Source: Rhodospirillales bacterium (GTDB lineage: Bacteria > Pseudomonadota > Alphaproteobacteria > Rhodospirillales > Casp-alpha2). Taken from it: DNA of 64,000 nt. The DNA is taken from the NCBI GenBank assembly GCA_017644185.1, contig JAEPMA010000004.1:248001-312000 (forward strand), given 5' to 3'. Positions 62,325 to 64,000 of this stretch are shown piece after piece. Each line of letters opens with the position of its first letter. Within the stretch, counting starts at the first letter, position 1. The notes under the pieces are model-generated. The model was given only the letters and a program-made list of their open reading frames with translations, searched no databases and had not been told where the DNA came from. A program made the position numbers and the translations under genes.

Positions 62325-64000
62325 CCGAAATGCCGCGTAAACTCCTGACCCTCGACGCGCCGCCGCCGCATATCAAGGCGCGCTATGCGCGCCTGGCACT
62401 GGTGATGAACCGCGAGCAGCTCGAAGCCGCCGATCCGGACCGGGACGGCGACCTGCTGGTTGTCGCTTGCGACTGGCTGTTGTGGCAGGAAGAGGCCGCG
62501 AAGCGCAGGCATGTCGTCTACTATGAACACTGCCTGCTGGATCACGAGGTGCCGCCGCGTCTGCGCACGGATTTGCACATCCACGCCAACGACTGGCATC
62601 ACGACGAGAACGGCGGCGCGCCGACGCATATCGACGGGATCTCGTTCGGGCGCGCCTTCACCACCGAGATCATGCTCGCCCTGATGAACTATTACCGGCT
62701 GCGGTTCGCGCTCGACGCCCTGATCGATAAGTTTCAACCGCAGGAGATCGTGTTCTTCGATTTCAGTTACGACGTCAATCTACTGACTCCGGCGCAGCGA
62801 AAGTCCATCGTCGAAATGATCGTCGAAGAGCGGAAGCTGAGGTTCGTCGACCGCAGCGGCGATCTGCCGACGGGTGAAGCCGGCGTCTCGGAAGCGCTCT
62901 ATGTCGGCGCCAAGCGGCGTGCGTGGATCGACCGAATGATGACACTCTACGCCAAAGGCCTAGAGGTCGTGACCCGGCTTCGCACCTGTTTATCGCCGGC
63001 CGAGAGACGCGTGCTGATGCTTGTGAACACCAACCTGACGGGCCCCCTGATCCGGAACTTCGAAGGCGGTCTGACGCCTATCTTCATGGGCCGCACGGTG
63101 CCGAAGAAGGCATCTTTCCTTTGGCGCTGCATCCGCAACGGCGTGTTGCTGATCTCGCCCCCCGACCCGGCGGAAACGTCCCGGGACCGGGAACTCGCCC
63201 GCATGGTCCGCGATGCCTTCATGCAGGTGATCGACGCGCCGTCGAGCGGCCCCGTCGCATTCTGTCGCGAATACGTGCGCACTCAGATCGTCGAAACCGG
63301 ACGCATCGAGGAGATGGTCCGGGAGTACCGCCGCGTTGCGGCGTTGCTCGATAAGTACCGGCCGGCGCGGGTCGTCATCGACAGCGTGCTCAACCCGCGC
63401 TACCGGATGTTCACGGAACTGGCGGTCCAGCGCGGGATCGCCGTCGACTACACGTGGCACAGCCTGCAGGTGCCGCTTCGCCACAAGTTCGATCCGCTGG
63501 CAGGCGACCCCAGATATACGCCGACCGTGACACGCAACCTGACGTGGGGGAAGGTAAACGAAACCTGGCTCGACCGGATCGGGTCCCGCCAGCCTCGCGT
63601 CCGTGTCGGCAGCCCGGTCGGCCAATGGTACGCCGGCGCAGACGCGGTCGCCGCGCCTGCCGAACCGGCGAAGGCCAATGTGATGATCCTGCAATATACT
63701 TTCATCACCACCGACCTCGCCGGACTGAACACGAACATGTACAACCATTTCGTCCAATGCGTCCGCGAGTTGCGCGGCCGCGGCTACCGGAATATCCGTT
63801 ACAAGCTGCACCCCGGGCCTGGCCGCTGGAAGAAAGAGTACTTCGAACGGATTTCCGAGTTCTTCGGGCTCGATTGCGAGGTGCTGAAGACCGAGCCCTT
63901 CCACAAGTGCATGCGCTGGGCCGACATCGTTCTCGGCCCATGCCAAAGCGGCGCGTTTTACGAAGGGCTTGCGAGCGGCAAGCCGTACCATGCGTTCCTG
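62321..64000 (+). CDS. Large GT-B-like surface-glycan protein, runs off right edge
   Basis: At least 560 codons are open to the window end. The ATG overlaps the preceding stop (ATGA). No signal peptide or membrane segment. The first 250 residues (MTEMPRKLLTLDAPPPHIKARY...) are of unrecognised fold; later stretches such as DSVLNPRYRMFTELAVQRG followed by YTWHSLQVPL, YRNIRYKLHPGPGRWKK and ADIVLGPCQSGAFYEGLASGKPYHAF resemble the KLHP...E-x-L pattern of GT-B surface-carbohydrate and CDP-glycerol-type transferases. A glycosyl- or glycerophosphotransferase is plausible. Confidence 0.8.
   Translation, partial: MTEMPRKLLTLDAPPPHIKARYARLALVMNREQLEAADPDRDGDLLVVACDWLLWQEEAAKRRHVVYYEHCLLDHEVPPRLRTDLHIHANDWHHDENGGAPTHIDGISFGRAFTTEIMLALMNYYRLRFALDALIDKFQPQEIVFFDFSYDVNLLTPAQRKSIVEMIVEERKLRFVDRSGDLPTGEAGVSEALYVGAKRRAWIDRMMTLYAKGLEVVTRLRTCLSPAERRVLMLVNTNLTGPLIRNFEGGLTPIFMGRTVPKKASFLWRCIRNGVLLISPPDPAETSRDRELARMVRDAFMQVIDAPSSGPVAFCREYVRTQIVETGRIEEMVREYRRVAALLDKYRPARVVIDSVLNPRYRMFTELAVQRGIAVDYTWHSLQVPLRHKFDPLAGDPRYTPTVTRNLTWGKVNETWLDRIGSRQPRVRVGSPVGQWYAGADAVAAPAEPAKANVMILQYTFITTDLAGLNTNMYNHFVQCVRELRGRGYRNIRYKLHPGPGRWKKEYFERISEFFGLDCEVLKTEPFHKCMRWADIVLGPCQSGAFYEGLASGKPYHAFL

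Overview
The window is about 60% GC with dense, ATGA-overlapping genes. Its gene order (hemC-hemD-mitofilin-like-hemY facing tsaD-gpsA-YciI-EVE, a CysNC fusion, SDHAF4/DUF1674, FkbM, RfaH/NusG-like) suggests an alphaproteobacterium, probably a marine or aquatic Rhodospirillales relative. This assignment is inference from gene content only. I see no phage, insertion sequence, integrase or CRISPR array.

1-9.6 kb is a TonB-dependent iron/siderophore uptake locus. It holds exbB-exbD-exbD-tonB with a small secreted protein, an ABC importer (binding protein, permease, ATPase, DUF2218), an outer-membrane receptor and a divergent AraC/PchR-type regulator. Both promoter regions carry a Fur-box-like 19-mer and, 33-34 bp further upstream, a shared TTTGCGAAATCA-type half-site. 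A tRNA-Thr(CGT) follows.

9.8-31 kb is mostly housekeeping: a heme-precursor operon (hemC, hemD, mitofilin-like, hemY) that runs into a polysaccharide deacetylase and a GNAT gene; tsaD, gpsA, YciI, EVE and Rieske genes; acsA; a TPR protein; an SDHAF4-like gene; htpX; cysD-cysNC-fkbM for activated sulfate; rsmB; and a heparinase-like gene. A cluster of REP-like palindromes lies between heparinase and pgl.

31-64 kb is a large surface-polysaccharide region. The first part has a UDP-sugar dehydrogenase, manC, a GT2 transferase, an RfbH-type 3-dehydratase overlapping a thiamine-diphosphate enzyme (a pairing like yersiniose synthesis) and a membrane glycosyltransferase. Next, a plus-strand set has an unusual fused glutaminase/N-acetyl-sugar amidotransferase, a Wzx-like flippase, a DprE1-like oxidase, an aminotransferase, a GNAT protein and an epimerase. 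A winged-helix regulator with a phased inverted-repeat array upstream is coupled to an RfaH-like NusG paralogue. Right after that comes a leader with a strong hairpin, a sequence matching 10 of 12 bases of the enterobacterial ops element, and a second hairpin with a T-run. This opens a long operon for a nonulosonic acid of the legionaminic type (neuC, neuB, ptmE, ptmF, legF, ptmA) with a carbamoyltransferase, two methyltransferases, a sulfotransferase and a large unfinished gene that leaves the window.

Taken together, the right half probably builds and decorates an acidic glycan (O-antigen, capsule or flagellin glycan) containing a legionaminic-type sugar that may be amidinated, carbamoylated, methylated and sulfated, under a dedicated antitermination system. 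LegB, LegC and LegH equivalents, the E3 reductase partner of RfbH and a Wzy polymerase were not identified in the window.
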